Origin: Diaporthe sp. PMI_573
Lineage: Eukaryota > Ascomycota > Sordariomycetes > Diaporthales > Diaporthaceae
Assembly: GCA_021399435.1 (NCBI GenBank)
Contig: JAJTUP010000097.1
Coordinates: 124,001 to 188,000 of the forward strand
DNA length: 64,000 nucleotides
Reading direction: 5' to 3'
The position numbers and the translations under genes were made by a program. Positions 11,701 through 22,918 of this stretch are shown piece by piece. Below the pieces are notes generated by a model. It was not told the DNA's origin and ran no database searches. It saw nothing but the letters and a program-made list of their open reading frames with translations. The stretch's first letter is position 1. Each line of letters begins with the position of its first letter.

Positions 11701-14700
11701 GCTGAGCGAAAAGCAGCTGCTATCGCGGAAGCTAAAGCTCTACGTGTTGTACCTGGAGAAGGCTCGGGGTTGAGGGGCGTATCAGGTGTTCTAGGCAAAG
11801 ATCACGGCCCGCAGCCGAAGAGCGACATGATGGTCGACAGCTCGGAGGAAGAAGAAGACTCGTCGGATGATGATTCCCTGATTACCTCCAAAGGTGGTAA
11901 CAAGCTGGATCACGAAGCAAAACAGCGTGCACTTCAGTTGGCGGCCAAGAAGATGGGTCCGCTGAAGAAGGAGAAGATGAGGCGAACTGCGAAAGATCTG
12001 CGGGCTCGGATCATTCCTCCCATGGACGTTCTGCACCAGTCCATTCTCGAGTGGGATATTTTCCACGAGGGTAATGACCCGCCCAATGGTGATGTGTGCC
12101 TCGAGGTTGCGAACACCTACATGACTCACCAAGACTATAAGGCGACCTTTTTCCCTCTTTTGCGATACGAAGCGTGGCGTTCTTTCGTGACGGCCAAGGA
12201 TGAGACCACGTCAAAGCCGTTTGGTATCAAGGTGATGAATCGCATGACTGTCGATAAGTTCATGGAGGTCACCACTTCGATGCCCAGGGCGCGGAACAAA
12301 GAGCTGGGGCTGAGTGAGGGAGATATCGTGATAATTTCACAGTCAGAGGACCCACTGAACCAAAAGTCGGCTGCTCACTGCTTGGCTCGCATTTGGAAGA
12401 CGACGTACAAGAAAGACAACCTTGAAGTGGCGTACCGCCTCAACGCCAGGAACAATCAGATCATGCCATTCTTGCAGGCAGGAGCACAGTTCCATGCTGT
12501 CAAGATAACCAACATGACGACGGTCGAGCGAGAGTACGCTGCGCTGGAGAGCCTGCAATACTACGACCTTTTGGACGAAGTCTTGGAGGCAAAACCTTCA
12601 CCACTCCTCAATTATGGACAAGAAGCCATCGATTCGGTAATGAAGACCTACTCTTTAAACCCTGGCCAGGCAAAAGCTATCATGAACGCCAAGGACAACG
12701 ACGGCTTCACTTTGGTTCAGGGGCCCCCAGGAACGGGCAAAACCAAGACCATTGTCGCCATGGTTGGTGCATTGCTCACTGGACACATTAGCACCAAACC
12801 TGCTGCCGCTGTCCCTATCAGCCGACCGCATGATCTGGGAAGCCAGGCAAACCAACCTCCTCCGATGAAGAAATTATTGGTTTGCGCTCCCAGCAATGCC
12901 GCCGTTGACGAACTTGTTCTACGCTTGAAGCAAGGGGTCAAGACAATGAACGGCGCCCACCACAACATCCGTGTCCTTCGACTGGGCAGGTCTGATGCGA
13001 TCAACACACTGGTCAAGGACGTGACCCTTGATGAGCTCGTCAAAACCAAGATGGAAGCCGACCTCAACAAAAACGGCCCAGGTGCGAGTGAGCGTGACAA
13101 ACTGCACCAGGAGGCCGGTGAAATCAAAAAGCAGCTGAACGATTTACGTCCCATGCTCGATGCTGCCAGGGCTAGCGGTGACAGAGAGGCTGAGACCAAC
13201 TTGGAACGTGAATTTGATGCACTGAAGCGTCGCCAGCGTCAGATTGGTGCCCAAATTGACCGTGACAAGGACAGTAGCACCACATATGTCCGAGAAAGCG
13301 AGGTCAGGCGCAGAGTAATCCAGCAGCAGATTCTCGACTCAGCGCAGGTGCTGTGTGCAACACTCAGTGGCAGTGGTCATGAAATGTTCAAAAACCTAAA
13401 CGTTGAGTTTGAGACAGTGATCATCGATGAGGCCGCGCAGTGTGTCGAGCTTAGTGCTCTGATTCCACTCAAGTATGGATGCACCAAGTGTATCCTCGTC
13501 GGAGATCCTAAGCAATTGCCGCCTACCGTTCTCTCTCAATCTGCAGCTCGATTTGGTTATGACCAGAGTTTGTTCGTGCGTATGCAAACGAATCATCCCA
13601 ATGACGTCCACCTACTCAATACACAATATCGAATGCACCCGGAGATCAGTTCGTATCCCAGTGCCGAATTCTACGAGCGCAAACTCTACGATGGAGATAA
13701 CATGGCGGCCCTCCGCACACAGAAATGGCACGAGAGCAAGTTGCTTGGGCCCTACCGGTTCTTCGATGTCCAGGGTATCCAAGAGCGCGGCCGCAAGGGA
13801 CAATCGCTGGTCAACACGAACGAACTCGAGGTCGCCATGCAGCTGTTTTCCCGCTTCAAAATCGACTATGCGGACTGCGAGCTCAAGGGGAAGGTGGGCA
13901 TAATCACCCCATACAAGGCCCAACTCTTTGCACTGAAAGATCGTTTCGCCAATCGTTTCGGTGAGGGTGTCTTTGATGAGGTCGAATTCAACACGACCGA
14001 CGCCTTCCAAGGTCGTGAGTGCGAAATTATCATCTTCTCTTGCGTCCGAGCCAGTCCCACGGGAGGTATCGGTTTCATGACTGATATCAGGCGTATGAAC
14101 GTCGGCCTGACACGTGCAAAATCGTCACTATGGATCCTCGGAGACTCCAGAGCATTGGTGCAGGGCGAGTTCTGGGCCAAGTTGATCAATGATGCCAAAG
14201 CAAGAGACCGCTACACTCGGGGTGACGTGCTTGCCTTACTGAGGAAGCCGAGCGAGAAGGTTTCACCAGTTCAGAATGGCTTTGGAGACCGCAAGTCGTT
14301 CGACGTAGAGATGAAGGATGCACCTGCGACGGCAACCAAATCAGAGATGCCGTCACGAGGTTCAGTCCCGCCACCACAGGCTGCCGGCGGGTTCAATGCG
14401 AAGGGAGAGAACACTCTCCAGCCAGCGAGAGGAGTGGGACCTCCCCAGATCAGAGACTCAAAGAAGAGGCCCCTTGAAGGTGACAACCAGTCTCCAGCAC
14501 CCAAGCGTCAAGTAGGTCACAAACATTCTAACCCAGCATGTGCGACTGATTTGCTATACCATGCGGCCAAGAGACGAGTGGAATTCGCCGGACAGCAGCA
14601 GAGCTTTTCTGAGGATGACTGGGATAACTCGGATGATTCCGACTAGCCACCTGATACTGATTTGCAACCTTTCAAAAAAGCAGAACCATTCTCCGGCGAG

Positions 14701-15017
14701 TCACCGGCCAGTCCAGACTGGTCCCAGAGCAGCGGTTCCGCCGGCACCACCTAGACCTAAACCGCCGCCGCCGAAGCCTGTGGATCCGTCGGCCATGGAG
14801 GTGTTAGGGCTTGCGCCTCCTTCGCGGCCTCCGCCTCCCCCGGCCAACCCTGTGCAGGCAACGAGGCCGCCGCAACCGGGACCGTCGAACGTACCACCTA
14901 GGGTAAGTGGCCATGCTTTTCGAATCGTTGTTAGTACCAGGCTAAGTCCTCCAGGGACCACGACCACCGAAAAAGAAGAAGGACCCATTCATTCAGCGAA
15001 AGCCGAAGAGGCCTTGA
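8710..15017 (+). CDS. SEN1: Sen1-type superfamily 1 RNA/DNA helicase (senataxin homologue)
   Basis: Nuclear 5'-3' helicase acting in RNA polymerase II termination and R-loop removal. Four exons were reconstructed: 8710..9059, 9120..14511, 14684..14902 and 14955..15017, giving 2007 aa. The N-terminal Sen1 domain covers about residues 1-700. A basic/acidic linker follows, then the SF1B motor: Walker A GPPGTGKT (residue 1318, base 12721), DEAAQ (Asp at 1553), GDPKQLPPT, QYRMHPE, DAFQGRE and GLTRAKSS. The exon 2 frame can be read on to a stop at 14646, but that misses the true tail. Splicing 14512..14683 and 14903..14954 gives a Pro-rich linker and the basic C-terminus KKKKDPFIQRKPKRP, as in other filamentous-fungal Sen1 proteins. 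Acceptor 14680 instead of 14683 would add one Gln. Intron 1 (GTGAGT...CAG) is clear. Confidence 0.95.
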
Positions 15018-17634
15018 TGTTTGTTCTGCGTTACGATTTCCCCCTACCATCTATACCCTTTTACACTTTTGCACTGCACAGGCGTCATAAAGACCGAAGG
15101 CGGTTTGAGACTTTGGCTTGCTTGACTGCTTTGGTAGGCTCATAGGACCAGCTAAATGACGGAGCATCGTCCAACGGCGTTGGTGACATGGTTTGATGGC
15201 TTTGTTTCTGGAAGAGAGCATTGAATGCAGGGTGTCTCTTGCGGATCTGGGGACCTCACGGATTGGAACCAGATCAAGACTTGGGCATGGGGGCCCTGGG
15301 GCTCCTGGGGCTAAGTGAAGCGGGGTACATCGTAGAAATCAGACAGCAGAGCTCCAGGTCGGAAACATATACATTCGTGAAGAAGAGGAGGCTTGCGCAG
15401 GTCCGGGGACAGTTGATGACCAGCCCCTGCTTTCCTCCGCATTGGGCATGGGCATGGGCATGGGCAGGGCGCGGGTATGGGCTCCGCAATTGTATTTTGG
15501 GTGACATTGGAGCTGTCGGTGTTGGTGTTGACGACGGGTGGTGATGATGGGCGAGGTGTGGTGCGGTTCGTGAGTTTGTGACACGTCGTTCGTCTTGTAT
15601 AAAAAGACGAAACATTGCTGCCCTGCCCCCCCCTCCCTTGTCCTTTCGAAACAGGCGCCGGGCATTGGCAAGGATATTTGCTGGATGGCAGGCGGGATGC
15701 AACCTGCGCCAGGTGCCAGAATCCTGCCCAGGACCCCAGCCGAGGGAGCAGTCTGGTTCGGCTGTCTGGCTATCACCGATTGCCAGTTACATCGGAGCGT
15801 CACGCCATCACCGAAGCACTCAAATGTCAGAATGCCCAAATGCCAGGACGTCAAGGTGTCACTGTCAACCTGAACCGCCGGGGCTCCGCCTTGGAGAACC
15901 CCACCCGACGCCGCGGCTCTTCATCCTTCATCATCCTCATCCGTGATCAGCAGCCGGACAGCTTCTGAAGCAGAGCTGCAGCTGTGTCATGATTGAGTTT
16001 TGGCGATTCGTCAGAGGCAGGGATCGGACCACCCAGACCGCGTCCATGTGGCCCAAGAGGGGGCGAATGTTGTGCAATGCGGATGCCTTGTCGTCCGAGC
16101 GGCGGTGACGATGCGCGCTCAAAAACCTTGGAATAGCACGACGGGACAAGACCTGGCGGCGCACACACCAGCAATGCAATTACTGTGCGACCATGGCCCC
16201 GACCAATCGTCGAACTATCCCGGCACACTCGGCTTCGACTCAAGAAAGTTGAGGGAGAAGACAGGCGGGCATGACGGAGGCAAACCAGTCAAGTGGCACG
16301 CCCACCATATTGAGAACCAGGAACCCAGGACCCTTGGGAAACGAGGCTTCTTCGGGGCTCCATCACGCTTCTACGCTTGGACGGCTTCGACCCCCGGATG
16401 GCGCGCAGCTAAGAGGGGTGTGCGTGCGTGTCCCTGTCTCCCCCACTCTCCGATGTGACGGCGCCGCCAGTTCTTTAGTTCCAACGGGCATTGCCCCTGA
16501 AACACGCTGCAGGGGTGTTTCGACGTCGGCTCCGGTTCGACCTCGTGTGAGCTGTGCACCGCAGCGCCTCTTTTTCTTGCCGTTCTTGTCCTCCGCCAGA
16601 CCCTCAAACGTCGAGTGAGCCGCGTTCCCAAGTCCAGACCGGGCCAGACACTAGAGACTAGCTGCCACAGTCGCAGCTAGCCGGCAATGGGCCCAGCCTC
16701 GTGCTGTGACTGCTCCTGTGGCTGTGTGAGTGTTCAATGGACTTGAGCTTGTTTCTTCCAATCCCGTCCGCCTGGGAATGCCGGCGGGCGGGACTGGGGG
16801 AGGCAAAGACACTGCATGCGCAAGGTGGCCGCGGGCAGATTCGATTGATTCATCCAGGTGGGGACCTGGTGCGACTCGCCGATGTCATGGATGCCATGTC
16901 TTGTATTAACGTCCGTGGAGGACCTTGCGATTTGCGTTTCGCCATCGCCAATGTAGCACACAGGCAGCACCCAGAGGACCCTTGGCCGCTCACTGGTTTG
17001 TTTCCTCCCTCGTTGTTTTAGCTTTGTCTGTTGGCACCTTCATGCTTTGGTGCTAAGACAGATCTCGCTGCCGTCATCTGTGAATCCTACGCATGGTCAA
17101 GCACTCCTGCTTCCTCGCCGCCTTGTTCGTTTCGTCCCGTCCTCAAACGACCGCTGCGAGCTTGTGTTGCGCTCAAGGCAATTGCTCCTTAACCCTTGGC
17201 CATTGCCTTCGTGGACGAGGTCGGATTCTCCCTTTTCTCTCCTAATCTACCCCAAAGCCGGACGGCAAAACCTAGTCTATCGACGAGATGACTCGAGCTG
17301 TCCGCGTCCACTCCTCCGCTTGATCATTCCATTGGACCTGCCTCCCTCCCTTCATCTTGTCTTTGAACCGGCGTAGACCGCCTATCTCTTCGCACAGCCC
17401 ACGTTTGACGCAGACTCGCAACTGAGACTACTTATGTTTGCCATTCTCCAACTTAGTGGCAAGGGAAAATCATTTAAGTCGGCAGCCACGTGAGGATCGC
17501 TACCTGTCAACACGGGACGAAACTCTAAACGTGTGCCATATTTGATACCCTGAGTTTCGTTTCACAGGCAGCATCAGAGCTTGCCCTCCCTCCTGTGTCT
17601 GGAGTTATGCCTCCATCTTAACCGACTCATCGCC
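15018..17634. other. Intergenic region with GGGCAT microsatellite
   Basis: 2.6 kb without a supportable gene. It contains a short GGGCAT tandem tract at about 15445-15469 and GC-rich degenerate frames. The CT-rich, ATG-poor stretch at 17000-17630 is probably the promoter and leader of the next gene. Confidence 0.45.
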
Positions 17635-20600
17635 ATGTACATATACGAGCTGGACGCACATGGCCACATCGCCACTACCGAGGACAGGCGCATGTCCTTC
17701 AACTCACTCGACTCAGACGAGAACTCGTTTGCTACAGCAGCAGAGTCTCAAACCAACAGCGGCTTGGGCGTCGCCAACGGCGGCCCCAGCAACGCCCGCC
17801 CTATGGCATCCTCCCAGCTCACTCCAGCGCTGAGTTCAAACTGGCCTGGCGGCATTCTCCGCCGTATCGACATTCGTGTCGAGTCCAAGGAGCTTCTCGA
17901 GCCGCGGGATGACGCAGTTGCTCGACCTCAGTCACGGCCCTTCCCCCGTGGGATCGCAGGAGATCGAACAAGGACCTCTGAGGGCGAGGACGAGGCCTGG
18001 CACGAGGTGGCTGAGTTTCTGCGTAATGTGACGCCGCCGCCATCCAACTTCATGTCTGTGCCTACAGAACCCTACTCGCCAACAATTGTCTCATCGAGGT
18101 CGAGTATCCGGCGAAGGACTAGCAAAAAGAAGAAGGGGGCCCTGCGACGCTGCATTTCGTTTCTGAGGGGGGCTTCCAGGCAGAAGAAGGTCTTACGGAA
18201 GCCATCTGTGAGGCCAGCATCGCCGACTCTCACCCGTTCTCCAGCTCGCAAGTACAAGAAGCGCCCTCCACGTATCAAGCTTCCGGATTCTGCCATCTCG
18301 GGGAGAACTGTTGACGGGCATCGACACATAGCTATTTCTATCCCTATCGAGCATGCTCATCTGGGTCCAGAGCCACGGCTCAGGTTCCCCAGGCCCGAAA
18401 GAAGGACGAAGTCTCTACCCATGGTCGAGATGAACCCTGCCTTCTACAGCGACGTCAATGTCAGACCAATGACGGCTTTCGTCAACGAGCTTCACATAGG
18501 GACACAACTGGGACCCGTGGCTGAAGAGCGAGAGTCACTATCATCGAGATCGTGGGAGAGATCGAGCCAAGGGGGCCTTGACGAAGCGCGCAAGGTCCGG
18601 CTGGCATCGAGACATACGTTTGGCACTGTTCAGGAGGAGCTGAGCAGACCCAACACCAGCTCCATGTCGCCACCGAAGACGCCGCGGCGTGTCAGCGACG
18701 ACTCCTGGTCACCACGCGCCAGCGATGAGACGCGCGAATCGATGCACAGGCAGACGCTCGCCGCCTTACAGCGGCCGAGGACAGCCCCGCGGCCCATCAG
18801 CGGTCAGTCCGGCTATAGTTTCCGCTCGTTTGCCTCGGCGTCGCCGGCTTCCAAAGTTTCGTACCCAATGCGGAAGTCTAGCCTGCATCCTCAGGGTCTT
18901 GAAAACAACAGACGGTCGCGAGCACGCACCCCCTCTGACCAGCGCGCACAGAACGAGCACAGCCGCGATTCATCGAGGGACCAGTATACGCTCCAGGAGT
19001 CCATCTTCTCGGAGCCCTCGTTCCTAGAGAGTTACGGCACGGTGGCGAGCGGCTCAGATACCGAGCTAGGCGTCCTCAAGGAGGCGAAGCGGGCGAAGCG
19101 GTTCTCTGGTACGGCAGAAGTCGTGGATACGCCACCAAGAACGAGCCTCGAAGTGGGAGAGGCGAGTGGCAGGGAAAATGCAAGGGCAGGTGTAAAAGAA
19201 ACGAGACGGAACAGCGGCCACGACAGCAAACGATCAAGTGGACACGGGAGTAAGAGGAGCAGCAAGCGTAGCAGCAAGAGGAGTAGTGGTGGTACGATTG
19301 AGCAAGAAGAGCCTCTTGGGAAGACCAGGAACTCGACAGCCACAGTGTTATTCAATCCGGAGGTCAAGAAAGTTGACGAGAGTATTACGAGGCAGCCGCA
19401 GTCGCGGAGGTCTGTAGAGATTGTGGTGGAGACCACACGCGAAGAGTCCGGAACCAAAAATGAGGAAATTGTGGAAGTCCAGAAGCGGCCACCTGGGGGT
19501 GCGCAACAGAAAATCGAAGGAAAAGGAAAGGTTAAACAGCAGACGCTTCAGGAAAGCCCCGTGTTGGACGTTCCTGTAGAGAAGAAAGAACCTGAAGGCA
19601 AAGGCAAAGCGAAACAGCAGGTGCTTCAGGAAAGCCCAATGTCGAACTCGCCTGTGCAGAAGAAAGAGCCTAAAGGCAAAGGCAAGGAAGAGGCGGCAAG
19701 TCCGAGACCTGAGGCTGCGGACGATGATGAATCAAAGTCCAATGCGAAAGCACAGGGAGGGGAAATGCCACAGAGTCCGTTGCCGAGCCCTAAGCAGCGG
19801 AAAGAGAGAAGGAAGTCAACTATATTGACTAGGTCCCAGCGGATCGCTGAACTGAAGAAGGCTCTGGACATGCCTGGCTCAGAGCCCAAGGATTTGGTCT
19901 GGCGGAGGCTCAGTGTCTCATCTGATGGAAGCTCCAATTCGACGGAGAAGGAGGCCAAGGCCGAGCCAAAGGATATTCTGATTCACGTTCCCGCTGCCCC
20001 GGAGAACAACCCATACAGTCTGAAAACGACACCCGGATTAAGCCGCTTCGGCCTCAGCGCTGTTATGACCGTTGCGGATGTCAAACCATCCAGCCCGCTC
20101 ACAGCGTCTCCCGTGCTGGGGATCGAGAAGAAGACTTCCCTGCCACTTTCAGCCTCCTCCATGGCTACTGTCGTCATGACCTCGCCTGTGCCGCCATTCC
20201 GAAGCCTCGGCAGTGTCACGCCGCCAGACTCGCCTCCGCAATCGCGCTCGTCTTCCTCGCCAGTCTCGTCCCTCGAGGCCCAGACGCAGGCCACGGCGCT
20301 CAAGCACCCACCCCTCAAGCGCCTCGGCTCTCTGCGCCGGCGGCCGTCTATTCCCGGTCGACAATCGCCAGCCCTGTCTGGCAGGATATCACCGACCATG
20401 CAGGACAGTACGCCCAGGCCCAAGACGGCGGGTAAGGGCCTCCTCGCGTCGAGGAAGGACTTCTATGGCGGTCGGCAAAGCCCTGAATCCCCTGACCAGG
20501 ACAGGGGCGAGGCCAGCACGTCTGTTCTCAAGATGTCCCGCTCTGAGATCTTCGACCGCTACGAAGCACTGCGCGAGAAGCAAACGCGAGATCTGGAGAA

Positions 20601-21573
20601 GCGGTTGGAGAGGTTGGAGATGAACGGCGATTACTGGCTGACGTCGATGCTTCCTCTGCTCAAGGACTTGAGCCAGACGCTGGGAGACTTGGCCAAGGGC
20701 AAGGGAAAGGAGGCTGATCAGGAAGCCGAAGGCCCAAACATCAGGACCACGAGAAGACCCGACTCGAGCTACCACAACGACGGCAGGCAGAGCCGATTCG
20801 GCGGCAGATTTGACGCGGAGGAAGCTGGACCAAGCACGCGCAGAAGATACATCCCCGGGGACGACTCTTTCGAAAGTGACGAGGAAATCGTGCGCCGCGC
20901 ATATGTGCCTACTGATCGTTCGGGGGCCAACACCGGCGTGTCCGAACGATCTCGCCGCCTGTACCTCCTCGATGAGCATCCCGACCTGGGACGCCGTGTC
21001 GATGACTCGGACCACGGCGCCGACCAACGCCGCGCCCGCAGCCACAGCCGTCACCGCCGGTCACAGACATCGGACGGGCAAAAGCGCCCGGGGACATCCG
21101 GGACCACGACGATGATCGACACAGGGAGTGGAGCGCGGACGAACTCCATGGGCACGGTGTCCAAGGTCGAGGCGGAGCTGGAGCGCATCAAGCGCATGGA
21201 GCGGCTCGACGCGCGCATCGACTCGCACGTGCGCGGGCTCACGCGCGAGCTGAGCCACCGGAGCCGCGGGTGCACGTCATCCTCCCCCCGGGCCCAGCCG
21301 CCCGGCCTGACCAGGTACGAGAGCCGGAGCGAGGCCAGCCTGGCGACGTACGCTGGCGCCGCCGGGCGGGACGAGAGCGGGGGCAGGGCGTACTATAGCG
21401 GGATGCAGACGGTGTTGCCCATCATGCGGGAGCTGCAGTTCGGCGGGAGCCGGCTCAGCCTTGAGAGCTCCGGGTCGGTCGGCGGCTTCGAGGGGGACAG
21501 CGAGGTGCAGCGCCTGAGGGAGGGCCCGCGGGCTGTGATTGGGTTTGGGGCTTTTGGTGGCCGCGCGCTCTGA
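17635..21573 (+). CDS. Large disordered coiled-coil protein, function unknown
   Basis: A 1312-residue intronless frame. The ATG at 17635 (MYIYELDAHGHI) is preferred because the open frame upstream has only a TTG. Composition is rich in Ser, Arg, Pro and Lys with no globular domain recognised. Residues about 180-220 hold a basic KKKKGALRR segment. Residues about 620-690 carry two to three imperfect copies of a unit built on EGKGKxKQQxLQESP. The part most likely to fold is near residues 975-1030, where RYEALREKQTRDLEKRLERL predicts a coiled coil followed by a conserved-looking WLTSMLPLLKDLSQTLGDL helix. A second short coiled coil (VEAELERIKRMERLDARID) lies nearer the end. The sustained coding composition over 3.9 kb makes it a real gene. 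A nuclear or cytoskeletal scaffold is possible, but nothing in the sequence fixes the role. Confidence 0.85.
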   Translation: MYIYELDAHGHIATTEDRRMSFNSLDSDENSFATAAESQTNSGLGVANGGPSNARPMASSQLTPALSSNWPGGILRRIDIRVESKELLEPRDDAVARPQSRPFPRGIAGDRTRTSEGEDEAWHEVAEFLRNVTPPPSNFMSVPTEPYSPTIVSSRSSIRRRTSKKKKGALRRCISFLRGASRQKKVLRKPSVRPASPTLTRSPARKYKKRPPRIKLPDSAISGRTVDGHRHIAISIPIEHAHLGPEPRLRFPRPERRTKSLPMVEMNPAFYSDVNVRPMTAFVNELHIGTQLGPVAEERESLSSRSWERSSQGGLDEARKVRLASRHTFGTVQEELSRPNTSSMSPPKTPRRVSDDSWSPRASDETRESMHRQTLAALQRPRTAPRPISGQSGYSFRSFASASPASKVSYPMRKSSLHPQGLENNRRSRARTPSDQRAQNEHSRDSSRDQYTLQESIFSEPSFLESYGTVASGSDTELGVLKEAKRAKRFSGTAEVVDTPPRTSLEVGEASGRENARAGVKETRRNSGHDSKRSSGHGSKRSSKRSSKRSSGGTIEQEEPLGKTRNSTATVLFNPEVKKVDESITRQPQSRRSVEIVVETTREESGTKNEEIVEVQKRPPGGAQQKIEGKGKVKQQTLQESPVLDVPVEKKEPEGKGKAKQQVLQESPMSNSPVQKKEPKGKGKEEAASPRPEAADDDESKSNAKAQGGEMPQSPLPSPKQRKERRKSTILTRSQRIAELKKALDMPGSEPKDLVWRRLSVSSDGSSNSTEKEAKAEPKDILIHVPAAPENNPYSLKTTPGLSRFGLSAVMTVADVKPSSPLTASPVLGIEKKTSLPLSASSMATVVMTSPVPPFRSLGSVTPPDSPPQSRSSSSPVSSLEAQTQATALKHPPLKRLGSLRRRPSIPGRQSPALSGRISPTMQDSTPRPKTAGKGLLASRKDFYGGRQSPESPDQDRGEASTSVLKMSRSEIFDRYEALREKQTRDLEKRLERLEMNGDYWLTSMLPLLKDLSQTLGDLAKGKGKEADQEAEGPNIRTTRRPDSSYHNDGRQSRFGGRFDAEEAGPSTRRRYIPGDDSFESDEEIVRRAYVPTDRSGANTGVSERSRRLYLLDEHPDLGRRVDDSDHGADQRRARSHSRHRRSQTSDGQKRPGTSGTTTMIDTGSGARTNSMGTVSKVEAELERIKRMERLDARIDSHVRGLTRELSHRSRGCTSSSPRAQPPGLTRYESRSEASLATYAGAAGRDESGGRAYYSGMQTVLPIMRELQFGGSRLSLESSGSVGGFEGDSEVQRLREGPRAVIGFGAFGGRAL

Positions 21574-22258
21574 TTGATACGTATGACGCTTGGCGGGAGG
21601 AGAGTGGCAAGCGATAATTTGTAATGTATACTAGTGCGAGATATTATCGTGACCACGGGTTTTGGTGGGCTGGCCGTTACCGCTGGACGTTGTCGATACC
21701 TCGAGTCTGATAGACTGTCCAGTACCAGCTATGGGACTTATAAAGCCACTTTGAAATATCGAAATGCGGTGCACCAGGACGAATACTGCATTCTCTTTCC
21801 CGTGATACAAGCCGGAAAAGATATTGCTGTTGGCTGGGTAGTCACATACATATACGAGTGGATTTGGTGATAGTTAGTTGTATATAGAGAGGAGGGTGTG
21901 GCCAAATGGCAACGAGAGAATCTAGAAGAGGGCATAAGAGTTACAAGATAATATTATAGAGCATATTACGTCTATGTCTTTGCGGGCTAAGTTAACGTTT
22001 TCTAAGCATCCCTTGTATTAAGAACCACGCCGTTATAATGAAATTAAATAGAAAGCTTCCGTACATTTGCTTGAACGAGGGAGCGGGACTTTCTTACATC
22101 ATCTAGACCTCGCCCGTGCTTTCCAGAAAAGATCGCGCCCACGCATCTGCGCCATCACGACTTTCTCCGTTGCGGCTTTCAATTGCCACCTTCCAATCGA
22201 GATCCTCTGTCCTAACTCAAATTGTACTGAGAATTTCAAGGATGAACAGAAAGCATAG
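21574..22258. other. AT-rich intergenic region, left border of accessory island
   Basis: Base composition shifts abruptly to AT-rich after 21573 (for example 21930-22060). No gene is supported. A possible upstream exon of the chromodomain gene could lie here. Confidence 0.4.
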
Positions 22259-22918
22259 TATCATCTCCAAGACATCCATAGCTATCCAGCCAAAGTCGAT
22301 AAGGAAGATCCCAAGACGACTTACCGGTTTGTGGCTCATAAAGGTACTCCTAGGTCGTCAACAACAACAGATACAGTTCTTCCGTCTCAATCAAATGTTT
22401 CTACAACTGTCACGCCCGCTGTCTCGATATTTGACTTTAAGTCGTCGATCAAATCTGATACAGGCTCCCCATCACAAGATTTCTCATTAACAGATGAGAT
22501 AGATTTAGATGGTAAATTCTCAATACCACCGGCCAATCCAGGTACTATGTTGCCGACCACAGGGCATCTCAGAGATTCAGATATCCCAATTGACCCAGGC
22601 CTTCCTCATGCAGGGACAGGAACTCTAGCCAACAATACCGAAAGTCTTCAATCGGATGAGACAGACATGAGTGGAATGGAGGGGACAGACGGACCTCACG
22701 GACTGGCCGAGGACGAGTACGAGCTGGACAAAATATTGGGAAAATGGTGCAGACGTGGTAAAGAATTGGTCTTCGTCAAGTGGCTTGATGGGAGCACTAC
22801 TTGGAAACCTCCAAATGGCATGGGTAATGATCAACTCATCAAGCAGTTTGAGAGGGAATATCAAGGTTTCCGAGAGGGAGTCCAGGTCTTGACCTGCCGC
22901 ATCCGCAGCGGACCTTAG
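22259..22918 (+). CDS. Chromodomain protein, 3' exon or fragment
   Basis: The frame is open from 22259, just after an in-frame TAG at 22256, to the TAG at 22916. It has no ATG near its 5' end. The sequence just before it ends in AG, so it may be a 3' exon with an unidentified first exon. The N-terminal ~130 residues are Ser/Thr/Asp-rich and disordered. From about 22706 comes a chromodomain-like stretch: EYELDKILGKWCRRGKEL, then FVKWLDGSTTWKPP and QLIKQFEREY. This matches the chromo pattern of an EYEVEKIL strand, a VKW core, TW.P and a C-terminal helix. Such domains bind methylated histone tails in chromatin proteins or target retrotransposon integrases. No integrase or RT sequence lies upstream, so a host chromatin protein or its remnant is more likely. 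Confidence 0.5.
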   Translation, partial: YHLQDIHSYPAKVDKEDPKTTYRFVAHKGTPRSSTTTDTVLPSQSNVSTTVTPAVSIFDFKSSIKSDTGSPSQDFSLTDEIDLDGKFSIPPANPGTMLPTTGHLRDSDIPIDPGLPHAGTGTLANNTESLQSDETDMSGMEGTDGPHGLAEDEYELDKILGKWCRRGKELVFVKWLDGSTTWKPPNGMGNDQLIKQFEREYQGFREGVQVLTCRIRSGP

